Shown one piece after another: positions 22,519 to 32,474 of a stretch of 64,000 bases of DNA (its first letter is position 1; each line of letters starts with the position of its first letter). The notes under the pieces are model-generated. The model had not been told where the DNA came from and made no database searches. It was given only the letters and a program-made list of their open reading frames with translations. The stretch spans positions 1,054,001-1,118,000 of the forward strand of contig JAKLMB010000004.1 of assembly GCA_022813625.1 (NCBI GenBank), written 5' to 3'. Both the position numbers and the translations under genes were made by a program. The DNA comes from Aaosphaeria pasadenensis (Eukaryota; Ascomycota; Dothideomycetes; Pleosporales).

Positions 22519-23310
22519 ATGTCTGGAGAAGCATGGTTGTACCTGTTGGCGGTGCTGATAAACGCCGTCAATCTCTTCCTTCAGGTCTTCTTCACTATCA
22601 TGTACAGCGATTTGGAATGGTGAGTGCAACGTCCTGGGATCGAGACTCGAGAGATCGGCCATATCGGCGCATTCGGGCCTCTCCCGCCTCCTCCGCACAC
22701 AAATCGCAAGTGCATTCTGACCTGAAGCAGCGACTACATCAACCCTATTGATCTCTGCAACCGCCTCAACACCTACATCGTCCCCGAAGCTGCCGTACAC
22801 GGATTCTTGACCTTTTTGTTCCTTATCAACGGATATTGGATTGCGCTCATTCTCAATCTGCCGCTCCTCGCATGGAACGCAAAGAAGTATGTGGAGACAT
22901 AGGAATCGCAATATAACTGCGGGCATAGCTGATTTCCCATAGGATTTTCGAGAACCAACATCTTTTGGATGCTACTGAGATCTTCAGGAAGTTGAACGTA
23001 CACAAGAAGGCATGTGGACCCTCATTTCTCAATCAGATATCCCTAGTGCGAATATTCGGCGATGCTAGTTTTGTGGGAAAGAGAGCTGCGGCAATTTCAG
23101 GAGAAGAGTGGTTGCCTGTCGAGCTCTCTGCAGCTTTCCCACAAAGCTTTCAACTCCAAATAAGCGGATAGCGCTAAATCACAACCATGAGCCCAGATCA
23201 AGACTAACACCTTGTAGGAATCATTCATCAAGTTGGGTTTCCATCTGATCATGTTCTTCTTCTACCTCTACAGCATGATCGTTGCCCTTATCCGCGACGA
23301 GTCTCACTAG
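22519..23310 (+). CDS. ERV14: Cornichon-family ER cargo receptor (Erv14)
   Basis: Exons 22519-22619, 22731-22886, 22943-23009, 23218-23310; 138 residues, the same length as yeast Erv14. It loads transmembrane cargo into COPII vesicles leaving the ER. Seen: hydrophobic helices at the N-terminus (LYLLAVLINAVNLFLQVFF), middle (FLTFLFLINGYWIALILNL) and C-terminus (FHLIMFFFYLYSMIVALI), and the cornichon signatures DYINPIDLCNRLN and NAKKIFENQHLLDATEIFRK. Introns 1 and 2 are ordinary GT-AG introns. The last intron, 23010-23217 (208 bp), begins with GC (AAG|GCATGT) and ends TTGTAG; this is the only junction that restores NVHKKESFIKLGFH, so it appears to be a GC-AG intron. Confidence 0.93.
23010..23217 (+). 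other. GC-AG intron in ERV14
   Basis: Donor AAG|GCATGT, acceptor TTGTAG|G, 208 bp against 50-110 bp for the other introns of the gene. GC donors normally need an otherwise good match to U1, which this one has. No GT near the junction keeps the conserved frame. Confidence 0.75.
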
Positions 23311-23945
23311 ATGTGTTCGCACGTGCAACCATCTCCGCGGCAAATAACCAGATGTTCAACTGACTATACCGTTCCTTGGAACAGGTATGAATCGATCAAA
23401 CCAATGAGGAAGATCAAGACATTTCGTGAAGAAATGTCGAACCGGGGGTGTTAGGCGGTAGCATGAAGGGCGGAAGAGGGAGAAGCTATACCATTTAGAA
23501 GATGATAAGAGCTGGGCATATCTACGTGAGGGAGGAATGCCGGATTATGTGTCACGTCAGCGGGCGAAATAAGCGTTACGTTTTAACGTGTAGACGGGCT
23601 ATGATAGCAAAGCTTCTAGTTGTAAATGCGTAATTGTGTATTAATTTTTGAAACCTGGGGTACTTCTGGGACTACAAAAGCCACTAATCTAAAATAACAC
23701 AATCAACTATGGCTTGTAGAAGCATGTGCAAGTGCAATGTTGAACCATGTCTTGAGAGCATCGATTACTCACGTGCTAGTTGCTGCCTGCTTTTCAAGTT
23801 GCCTATGGGTCTTGGCACTGGACCTCCAATTCTATCATAATTTGCGATTTTAAATCTGCCCTCCAAATTTCCAGCAACAGCGTTTCGACCAGCCTTTACG
23901 TGTTGTCAAAATATTCAGCTAACCTGTAGCTGGATTCCGGGCAAT
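23311..23945. other. Intergenic region between ERV14 and PRP17
   Basis: 635 bp without a gene; holds the 3' region of ERV14 and the promoter of PRP17, including CACGTG near 23771. Confidence 0.55.
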
Positions 23946-25472
23946 ATGGCGGGCGCAGGCAAAGTTCCCACCGGTTTTGCAGCCGAAACGTACATCAGCG
24001 AAGCTAGCTTTCGACAAGCACACCGATCGATCGAAGGCAACAATGGGCAATCAAAGAAGAGGAAAAGAGAGAAGAAGGGCGATTCCAGCATAATATCTGG
24101 CGCCGGAGCTTACAAAGGTCCTTGGGCAAGGTTCGAGGAAGAGCGACCGGACGCTGCGTTGGACGATGAGTTTGGAGATGACGAGGAAATCGAGATTGTG
24201 TATGAGGAGGATGACATAGAGGAGAACCCCACGGCGGCACCAAAGAAGCTTGCGGGTACTGATTATGCGGACACCGAGGCTGAGGGCGAGACGAGTGAAT
24301 TCGTGGGAAGCCAGGAATACGATTATCAAGGCAGGACGTACATGCACGTTCCAACTGGTATGTTGATTACACAATAGAAACTTGAAGGGGCAAATCTAAC
24401 TTTTACAGATCTGGATATCAAGCTCACGGGAGACCGTGGGGACGTCAAGAATTTCCACCCCAAGAAACTCATACACACGTTCAAATACCACACCAAGTCG
24501 ATTACACAGACCAGGTTCTTTCCGGATTCGGGACATCTTCTCCTCTCGGCGTCGGCGGATTCCAAGATTGCTATCTGGGATGCATACCATAATCGTGAAC
24601 TGCTACGGACGTACTCTGGCCACAAGAAATCGGTCAACGACATTGACTTTGCACCAAGCGGTACCCAGTTCATTTCCGCGAGTTATGACCGCTTCATGAA
24701 GCTTTGGGACACTGAGACGGGCAAATGTCTCAACAAATTTACTACTGGAAAGACACCCCATGTCGTCCGTATCAACCCATCTTCGCCCCATGAGTTCCTG
24801 GCTGGAATGAGCGATAAGAAGATCTTACAATACGATACCCGAAGCGGAGAACTCGTGCAGGAATATGATCATCATTTGGGGCCCGTCAATACAATCACAT
24901 TCTGTGATGAAGTGAGTTTGCCTTGCATCCCTCTGATCCTCTACATGCTGACATCCACCAGGACCGACGATTCGTCACAACATCAGATGACAAGTCCCTC
25001 CGAGCTTGGGAATATGGAATCCCCGTCCCGATCAAGTTCATTGCAGAAGCAGATATGTTTGCTATGGTCCGATCTTCGCCCCATCCGTAAGTGGTCCTAT
25101 TCTTGGAATCATCTATTTATAGCGTTTCTCTAATTTTGTACTAGGTCGGGCAAGTACATGGCTTTCCAGAGCTCTGACAATCAGATCGTGGTGTACTCGT
25201 CCACTGACCGATTCCGCCAAAATCGTAAGAAGAGCTATAGGGGCCACAACGTTGCTGGTTACGCGCCTGATGTGGCCATCAGTCCCGATGGACAATTCGT
25301 CAGCTCTGGAGATAGCGGAGGCTATGTTTGTTTCTGGGACTGGAAGACGTGTAAGATGTACCACAAGATTAAGGCAAGCGATTCCCCGGTCTTGGCTGTG
25401 CAATGGCATCCAAGGGAGACGTCGAAGCTTATCACGGGTGATCTCGACGGCGTCCTGAAATATTGGGATTAG
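23946..25472 (+). CDS. PRP17: Pre-mRNA splicing factor Prp17/CDC40 (WD40)
   Basis: Exons 23946-24357, 24409-24911, 24962-25086, 25145-25472; 455 residues. Prp17 joins the spliceosome for the second catalytic step. Seen: a charged N-terminal region (residues 1-135) with Lys/Arg- and Asp/Glu-rich runs, then WD40 repeats from about 150 to the end (for example LLLSASADSKIAIWDA, FISASYDRFMKLWDT, FVTTSDDKSLRAWEY, LITGDLDGVLKYWD). The order and wording of repeats match the Prp17 family, including the ending on the last repeat. Introns are 50-58 bp and in phase. The N-terminal part upstream of ETYISEASFRQAHR is shorter than I recall for other filamentous fungi, so an upstream exon may be missing from this model. 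Confidence 0.93.
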
Positions 25473-27353
25473 AACAGAAGCGAGGGTAAAGAAAGACACC
25501 CTGGGGGCGATAACAGGAGGAATGATACCCACGACAGGAATTCAAGAAGGATCCATACGCGTCATCGTCCAGTCCAATTGAAATGATGAATCTCGTTCAC
25601 CTTCGGTACTGTTCCCGTCTTCGAATTTGTGACTGCGATTTGGGGGCGGAAACACGCTTCTGCAGGTGAAAGTTGGGTGATGAGAATAGATGACATCGGA
25701 AGCACCGAGGCAGTTGAAGGGACAGTTATTGACACGTCAATACTCACCGGTTTGTCGTTACTTGTCATCTGCGCGAGAGCGCATATTGTCGTCGATGAAT
25801 CGTCCAATCTCGGACACAGGAACGATGCTCACCTGCGCAGGAACAGGTAGGACCCGAAGTGGGTGGACCCGGGCCGTGGCTCTGTATCGCTTGCATCCGA
25901 CAGGGCAAGCCTTGCACCGAGTCTTCAGGGGTTGATGCTCGAGAGACAAGGAGAGAGATGCGAACCGGTAGTAACCTACTGCTGTGCCAATGTAATACAA
26001 GGCTGGTGCTCTCGGATCATTCCCAGGTGCTAACTAGATGATGCGATGCACGACTTAGGGTGTGTTGCGTTACCTCGTACCTCGTCGATACGATGGGCCA
26101 CGCAAGATCCTGTCCCATTCTGTGTTCCCTTGGGATAAATAAAGAGAGGGAAAGAAGTATGAATGGTTGAATGACAAGACATGGCTTGCAGGAAGCGCTT
26201 GGGCATGGTTGCTTTCTCCATCCCCCCCATTAGATCGTGTGTCATCCGTCACCCATGTCCCCCATCATTCCCCCTCCCCCGCCATGACATTCATCACCGC
26301 CCTTCTGTAACCCTCCGGCCTTTCCATCTCTCCTACACCAACACACATTCTCTTTCGCCTCCCGACCTTTCTCTCCAACATCGCGCGTCTCTCAGTCCTC
26401 CGTCGTCATTGCTGGTCTATTCGGGGTCTTGCCGCTACCCTACCTCCCTCGCCCATCACCATGATTTCAGGCATCCATCTCTCCAGCCCCCACGCTGTCC
26501 CGTTTTTGGACTTCCGGTGACTTACGACGTCTGCTGCTTGCGCTCTTCGCCCACTCAATTCCTGAATTCACCAGAAGCTTCAGCCTGGCGCGCGGCGACA
26601 GTCACCCTCCCACCCACCCTGTCACTGGTTCTGCCTGATGTGCCTTGCAGGTCGCAGTCATCGCTCCTCGAACGGACCCGTCCACCCACCGTGCCGACGC
26701 CGACTCATCTCGACCGAACTGTTGTTCCGCGCGTCTTCAGATGACCCCAAATTGCCCATGATGACTCTTTGGCGAACTGTTTTCGGCTTGCCGGCGTGTG
26801 CTGCGAATGGTGCAGCCTATCATCCCTGGCGATTACTGCCTTAAGGCTTGACCGGGTAGGTCATAGCCTCAGTGATTCATCAAGGTCCTGGACATTCACT
26901 CGCTGGATGCTGTCCTGGCTATCCAGGCACCCAAGTTCCTGGCCATCTCTGCTCTAGGAGTTCTCCGAAGAGGGACTGAACAGTCAGTCCTTGGAGCCAC
27001 CATGCTACCGGCCTCAGGTATCTGCCTAGACGTATAAATCGGACGCCTCAATGGCCATGTCTTTCTTTTTTTCCACACCTTCAACTTCCGTCTTCAATCT
27101 TCGGTCTTGAGTCACTCTGGTTCATATATCTTCTCGTCTGAACAGTCATATCTCTAGTCAACCATCAGTCAACAATCAATCCTTCAGATCACAGCTTCCA
27201 TCTTTGATCAGTCAACCGCCCTTTTGCTCCCGCCACAGCTCCAGGAATAACTTCAAGGCCTACTATTCGATCATAGCATCACTTCCAACTCTGATCACTC
27301 TCGAATTGAGCCATCTTCCCGGACGCCTTCGAACGCCCGCAAACCAGTCAACA
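25473..27353. other. Gene-poor region with C/T-rich leader
   Basis: 1.9 kb without a convincing gene. The longest open frame (26181-26744, +) is Pro/Ser/His-rich with no codon bias and looks like translated pyrimidine-rich non-coding DNA. From about 26.2 kb the + strand is C/T-rich, and near 27.11-27.22 kb it has repeated TCAGTCA/GTCAAC elements, suggesting a long 5' leader for the small gene at 27354. Confidence 0.5.
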
Positions 27354-27668
27354 ATGTCTTCCCGCACATCATACAGCTCCTCCAGCACGCACGACAAGGG
27401 CGCCTACGGCCAACGCTCCTCGTCCCCGCGCTCGACAATCTGTACGTCCCCTCCAAATCCCCCTCAAACATGCCCAAACCAAACCACTAACATCCCTCCA
27501 GCATACACATGCAGCTCCTCGGCCTCAAGCATATACGCCAACTCCGCCTCCTCGGCCTCACGAGGATCCCGCTACGGAAACAAACCACCCGTCATCCACA
27601 ACGGCGGCGGCCAGTCGAACGACCCCAACACTTCGACGTCGGCGGGAAATGCTGGGTATTATCAATAA
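27354..27668 (+). CDS. Small Ser-rich protein of unknown function
   Basis: Proposed exons 27354-27441 and 27502-27668; 84 residues. I do not recognise a family. The product is Ser/Thr/Gly/Tyr/Asn-rich, starts MSSRTSYSSSS and ends GNAGYYQ, with no signal peptide or membrane segment, so it is probably disordered. The 60-bp intron has a good donor (GTACGT) and acceptor (CCTCCAG), and its length is a multiple of three, so an unspliced message would encode a 104-residue protein with a Cys/Pro-rich insert. The frame is also open upstream to 27204, but the leader looks non-coding. The gene stands alone, with a long C/T-rich leader on the left and 1.6 kb without a gene on the right. Being a real gene is supported by splice signals and third-position bias, not by homology. 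Confidence 0.5.
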   Translation: MSSRTSYSSSSTHDKGAYGQRSSSPRSTICTSPPNPPQTCPNQTTNIPPAYTCSSSASSIYANSASSASRGSRYGNKPPVIHNGGGQSNDPNTSTSAGNAGYYQ

Positions 27669-29293
27669 GCCCTCGTCTCCTTCTTTTTCTTCACGTCGTT
27701 TCCCCCGTCCTCGTACTTCATGACTCATGGAGAGGAGGCGGGGAAACGATGGTGAAAGGCAGCTTACCCCAACCATCCATCCATACATCCACCCACTCGT
27801 CTCCGTGAGACGCGAACGTGGGTGACTGGGTGACTGGGTTCAATGCTGTCGTGTATAAGCATACATATCTGGCGTTGGGACGTTGGGAGCCTTGCATCCG
27901 GCGTTTGTTGTTTTGTTGTTTTCCCCACTCCTCTTTGGTTGGCTTTGGCCTTGGTTTTTTTTTTTCCTTGAGAAGGGTTTGAGAGGTTCTTCAGTGATAT
28001 CTCCCCGCTTGATTTCGTCTTTTTGGTTTATTGGGATTTTTCATGTTTCTGCCCGGTTTATGAGGTTTGGTAATGAATGGTGAAGATGTAGTAGCTACGC
28101 CGAGGGAAATGGAATCGAAATCGCAACTTAAATTCAAATCTTTTTGAAATAACAAGAAAACAATGTGTATCATACTCTGGTGACACTTACCTCGCCATCT
28201 CCATATGCACACCCCCCTTCCACCACAACAGCATCTCGCACCTCGTACTACCGTCGCCTCCATCCCCAAAACGTTCGAACACATGCAAGGGATATTTGGT
28301 GCTCCACGTGCTTCGCTTACATCGCCTCGCTGCCTCGTTGCCTACTTGCCCTCAACCTCTCAACTCCCAGCGGAAGGGCGCAGGAGAAAAGGGTGTTTAA
28401 GGCTGTGCAGTGCGGTGCGGTGCGGTGCGGTGCAGCGATATCCCAACTTCACAAACGAGAGTGGCTCGGTTGGATTGAGATGCCTTGGTGAGAGGTACGC
28501 AACGCATGCTGACATCTACATACGTACAGACAATACCTACCTAATGTCTAGGTCACGTCCGTGATTAGAATGAAAATGCGAGGGAGTGGGAAATAAGAGG
28601 GAGTGTCAGGGCTTCAGCCCTACATGCTATGCTGTGTCGTGCGTTGTGGTGGTGGTGGAAGCGTGGTGTGGTGCGATGCAATGCAATGCAAGGCAGAGCG
28701 CCGGGAGGGTACGTACGTACCCGCGCGTTTTCGGCGGTTGCTGGTCGTTCGTGAGATGCAACGGTGCGGGGGAGGGGGAGGGTGGTGGGCCTTGTGGGAT
28801 GGAGGGCGTACGAGGTAGGCAGGTAGGCAAGTGGGTAGTGTAGCGTAGCCTCGTGAGATGGAGGGAGGGACGGGAGGGATGGGGAGGTGGTTTGTGAGGC
28901 TGTGTTTTATTTTATAGAGGTGGGTAGGTTTATTGGAACGGCTTTCTAAAATGATAAATAGGGAAGTGTGTATATATCTTTGGATGGGTTGTTTGATCAG
29001 GCAGACTGATTTGATAGATGATGAGGATGGTTTTTGGAGTGTTTTAGGTTGGCAATCTATATCTAATTGATGTATTATTTTCTTGTTTTAAGAATACATG
29101 TTTTGGGTGATTGGGAAGTGGGTGGAGTGGTGTTCATGGGGTCCGGGAGTGTGGGGTAGATGGAATCGGACCTTCCAGTTGATGTGATGCAGTCGGAGGT
29201 GTGACCAAATTATATCGAGTCCTCATCTCGAGTCCTCGTCTGGTTCTTCGTGTAGCACGTCTGTAGTGTTGCAGTGAGACATATTCGAATGCC
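27669..29293. other. Gene-poor region with GTGCG/ATGCA repeats
   Basis: No gene is seen. A GTGCG tandem repeat lies at about 28404-28434 and ATGCA units at about 28673-28690; the rest is G/T-rich. It serves as 3' region of the flanking genes, which converge here. Confidence 0.55.
28404..28434 (+). repeat. (GTGCG)n tandem repeat
   Basis: About five units of a pentamer, GTGCG with GTGCA variants at both ends, in non-coding DNA. Confidence 0.8.
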
Positions 29294-31294
29294 TCACACG
29301 CTGCCATTAGGGACCTGCACCGCACCATTTACATGCCCGTTCGTGGTACCGTTCTCCAGCGGCTCGCCCCAGATCTCCTTGACGAGCTGCTTCTTATTGA
29401 TCTTGCCCATTGCGTTTCGAGGGATCGACTCCACGACCTTCATCTCCTGCGGGATCTTGTAGTTCGCCAGCAGATCCTTCAACGCCCTCCGCATGTCCAT
29501 CGCACCCCACGGCTTCCCGCCTCGACCCGCAGTCTTCCCAGCCTCGCTGAGCACAACGACCGACGCGACCTTCTGACCCCACGCTTCTGATGGGAGCCCC
29601 ACGACGGCGACTTCAGCCACCTGCGGCAGCGACAGCATCTCGCGCTCGATCTCCAGCGCGGAAACCTTCTCGCCGCCCGTCTTGATGATGTCCGCGGACT
29701 TGCGGCCGAGGATGAAATACAGCGGGCCCCTCGCCCACTCCTGATCCGACTTGCCCGTCCCCTCGACGTTCCTCCGCACCGCCACGTCGCCCGTCTTGAA
29801 CCACTTCCCCCTGCCGTCCGCGTCGTCTACGAACTCCTTGGCCGTCGCCTCCGGGTTCTGCCAGTAGTCGCGGAAGATGGTGGGGCCGCGCAGCTGGATC
29901 TCGCCGTGCCGTTCGCGGTTGGTCGCTTCGTCGATCTCCTCGCCTTCCTTGATGATCTCGCCTGTCTCTGTGTCCACGAGGCGCGCCTGCACGGAGGGGA
30001 GAGGCCAGCCGACGGAGCCGTCGGCGCGGTCCGCGAACGACAGACCGCAGGACAGAGCCATGCCCACTTCTGTCATGCCGTAGCGTTCGAGGAGGACGTT
30101 GCCGCCGCTAAGTTCCGTCCAGGCTGACTTCACGGGGGTAGGCAAGGCGGCGGATCCGGAGATGTTGAGGCGGAGATTGGAGGGGGAGAGGGCGGTCTTG
30201 GATGCGGTTTGGAGTTCTGGGGAGAGCGATGCGTGGCTGGAGAGGAGACGGGTGTAGATTGTGGGGACGACGGTCAGGAAGGTTATGGGTTTCTTCGAGG
30301 GATCCGGGGTTGGGAGGAACGGTGCTGCGAGACGTTCCCATACCGCAGCGGCGTTGAAGGGGAACTGGAATTCAATTGTGCTGCCGGCGAAGAGTGGCGT
30401 GAGGAGGGCATTAATTGTACCGTGGATGTGGTGGAGGGGTAGCACATGGAGGAGAATGTCCTTTTTGCTGTAGTTCCAGGCTTCCAATAGCGAATGCGAT
30501 TGCGCGGTGAGGACCTCTTGTGGGAGCAGGACACCTTTCGGTCGGCTTGTTGTTCCTGATGTATACAGCATCATTCCTCCCTTGTCGCTCGTGGGCTCTT
30601 CCAACGTAACGTAGTCGTCCTGTTTGCCCATCATGATCTTATTCCGCTTGTAATTCACCGGCGCCGTATCCATGCCCTCCTTCAGCACTTCATCGGCCTT
30701 ATCCTGGAACTTCTCCGACGACAGCAGCATGAGCGATCCACTCTGATCCAGGATATATCTCAATTCGTGGGCTGGGAAAGTCGGAGATAGCGGCACGGCG
30801 ATCGCGTGCGCAGCAAGAATCGAAAGCAGAGTCACTACACATACGTCAATTGCATTGCTCCGAAACTCTCAATTGAGATGATATCTTTCTTGGGGATAGG
30901 GGATTCTATGCGCACCTACATAGTCATACCCGTTCTCTACCAAAAATGCGATCCTCTCTCCTTCAGCACTCTTCCCTCCTGTGTTCTTCTGCAGCAGATC
31001 CTTTGCGGCTGCGACATCGTTGACCAATTCTCCGTAGGTGAATGTGCGTCCGGAGAGCGAATGCACGACTGCAGTACTCTGGCCATCGTGGTTTTTAATT
31101 GCTTCGAAGATGGGCAAGCGAGGGAGGGTAGAAGCCATTCTGACGTAGTGAGGGCTATAGACGTAGCAGTGGGAAGCACGAGGATGGACGCGAACGCAGC
31201 GAAACGATTGCAGGCAGGAAAGCGACGATGAACGAGCAGCAACAGCAGGGTTAAACAAAGTGCGTGAGAGGGAGGATCTTGCGGCTGCGAACAT
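29294..31294 (-). CDS. Mitochondrial acyl-CoA synthetase, ACSF3/malonyl-CoA synthetase type
   Basis: Exons (5' to 3') 31294-30916 and 30834-29294; 639 residues. A member of the ANL (AMP-binding) superfamily that activates a carboxylic acid to its CoA ester via an acyl-adenylate. Seen: an Arg/Ser/Ala-rich N-terminus without acidic residues (from MFAAARSSLSRTLF), typical of a mitochondrial presequence; the ATP loop YTSGTTSRPKG at about 217-227; ERYGMTEVG; FKTGDVAV; GRKSADIIKTGG; and the catalytic C-terminal Lys in PRNAMGKINKKQL. Overall wording (PRLPIFEAIKNH at the start of the mature part) fits ACSF3-like enzymes, which make malonyl-CoA for mitochondrial fatty-acid synthesis. The 81-bp intron joins YDYV to VTLLSILAAH. 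It has no PTS1 tail, arguing against a peroxisomal enzyme. It is divergent from the BolA gene. The substrate is inferred. Confidence 0.82.
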
Positions 31295-31921
31295 TACGGG
31301 ACAGGTCCAGGGATTGGGAGAGACTGCATATGTACGAGTCGAGCGAGATCCGGAGCACGGCAGCTCCGTCGGTATGGGATGTGGGGGGATGAGATGGGAT
31401 GGGATGGGTTGGGAATGGATTTGTCGTCTAGGGTTGCTGGTCTTTGCCTTGCTTTGCCCTGACGTTATTCGCGGGTGGGAGTGATAGGGTGCTGCTGCTC
31501 TCGGAATCCGGGATTGCTCATGTTCGGACAAGTCAATCGATCATTGCGAGTGACCGAGTAGCTGATGTGAGATATTTCAGATGTAATTATTTGGTTTTGA
31601 GGGTCTCATGCCTGTATTATAGAGCACAATTGATGGTTGAAGAGCATCCGAAAGGTCATGATGGCATCCTCTTCAAGGTCACTAAAACATCCCCGCCACT
31701 GCCTGGTTGGTGCTTGGCGCGCGGCTCGGTTTGCAAATCTATCACCGAATGTTCAACTATCGCCAATCCGAATATCCGCATCTTCATCTTCGCCATTACT
31801 TTCGCGGCCTCGTTGACCAATAAGCTTATTCTAACTAATTTACCTTGTCTTCGAGACCCAGTCCAGGCCGTTAATGCTCCTCAGAAGGTTTGGCCTCGCT
31901 GGAAAGCGGTATATGTCGGCC
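31295..31921. promoter_or_regulatory. Shared divergent promoter region, ACSF3-like and BolA
   Basis: 627 bp between two start codons on opposite strands. It includes a GATGGG repeat at about 31389-31409. No gene inside is convincing; the open frame 31444-31995 (+) overlaps BolA exon 1 in another frame and lacks coding bias. Confidence 0.5.
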
Positions 31922-32474
31922 ATGGCTCAATCAATGACTCCAATGGAAGATGCAATGAGGGCAAAGGTATTGAACTTCCTAGGCCAATAGGCTAGATGAA
32001 ACCTAAATAGATCCATACTAATAGCTTAATCAGATCACAGAGACGTTGAAGCCCACAACATTGGAGATCCACAACGACTCGCACAAACACGCACATCATT
32101 CCGCAATGCGAGGCGTGACGAGCAAAGAGGTATGGCAACCCTGACATTGCAACGAATCCTTTTCTTTATCTCAAAACCGAGAAGATACTGACTCCTTTAT
32201 AGACACACTTCAGGTACGACTATCAACCCTCTAATTGTCTTTTCTCATATACACGATCATGTGTCGGGATAATCAACGGGTCAGCTGACATCAACCCACC
32301 AGACTCGTGATAACCTCAGAAGCCTTCAAAGGCAAGATGCAACCCGCAAGACACCGGATGGTGTACTCTCTCATGAAGGACGAAATGGCTCAAGAAGGGG
32401 GTATCCACGCCCTTCAGTTGAAGACGCGGACTCCCGAAGAGGAAGAGCGATTGTTGCAGAAGGAGGCCGCGTAG
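31922..32474 (+). CDS. BolA-family protein (mitochondrial iron-sulfur assembly)
   Basis: Exons 31922-31966, 32034-32129, 32204-32214, 32303-32474; 107 residues. BolA proteins work with monothiol glutaredoxins to deliver Fe-S clusters; mitochondrial members support lipoate synthase and succinate dehydrogenase maturation. Seen: the BolA fold in order, helix 1 (MEDAMRAKITETLKP), strand with LEIHNDSHKHAHH, MRGVTSKETHFRLVITSEAF, and the signature PARHRMVYSLM followed by GIHALQLKTRTPEE. The model depends on an 11-nt third exon (32204-32214) that supplies T-H-F and part of R; skipping it breaks the frame. Intron 1 has a TACTAAT branch site near 32017-32023. No long presequence is visible with this start, so targeting is uncertain. 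Confidence 0.9.
32204..32214 (+). other. 11-nt micro-exon of the BolA gene
   Basis: Flanked by TTATAG| and |GTACGA. It is the only way seen to connect VTSKE to the RLVITSEAF exon in frame while restoring the family's THFR residues. Confidence 0.75.

Noticed and set aside
26181..26744. 187-residue plus-strand frame
   Set aside because: Pro/Ser/His-rich translation of a C/T-rich leader, with no codon bias or domain.
31444..31995. 183-residue plus-strand frame
   Set aside because: It overlaps BolA exon 1 in another frame and fills the divergent promoter; the spliced BolA model explains the conserved sequence.
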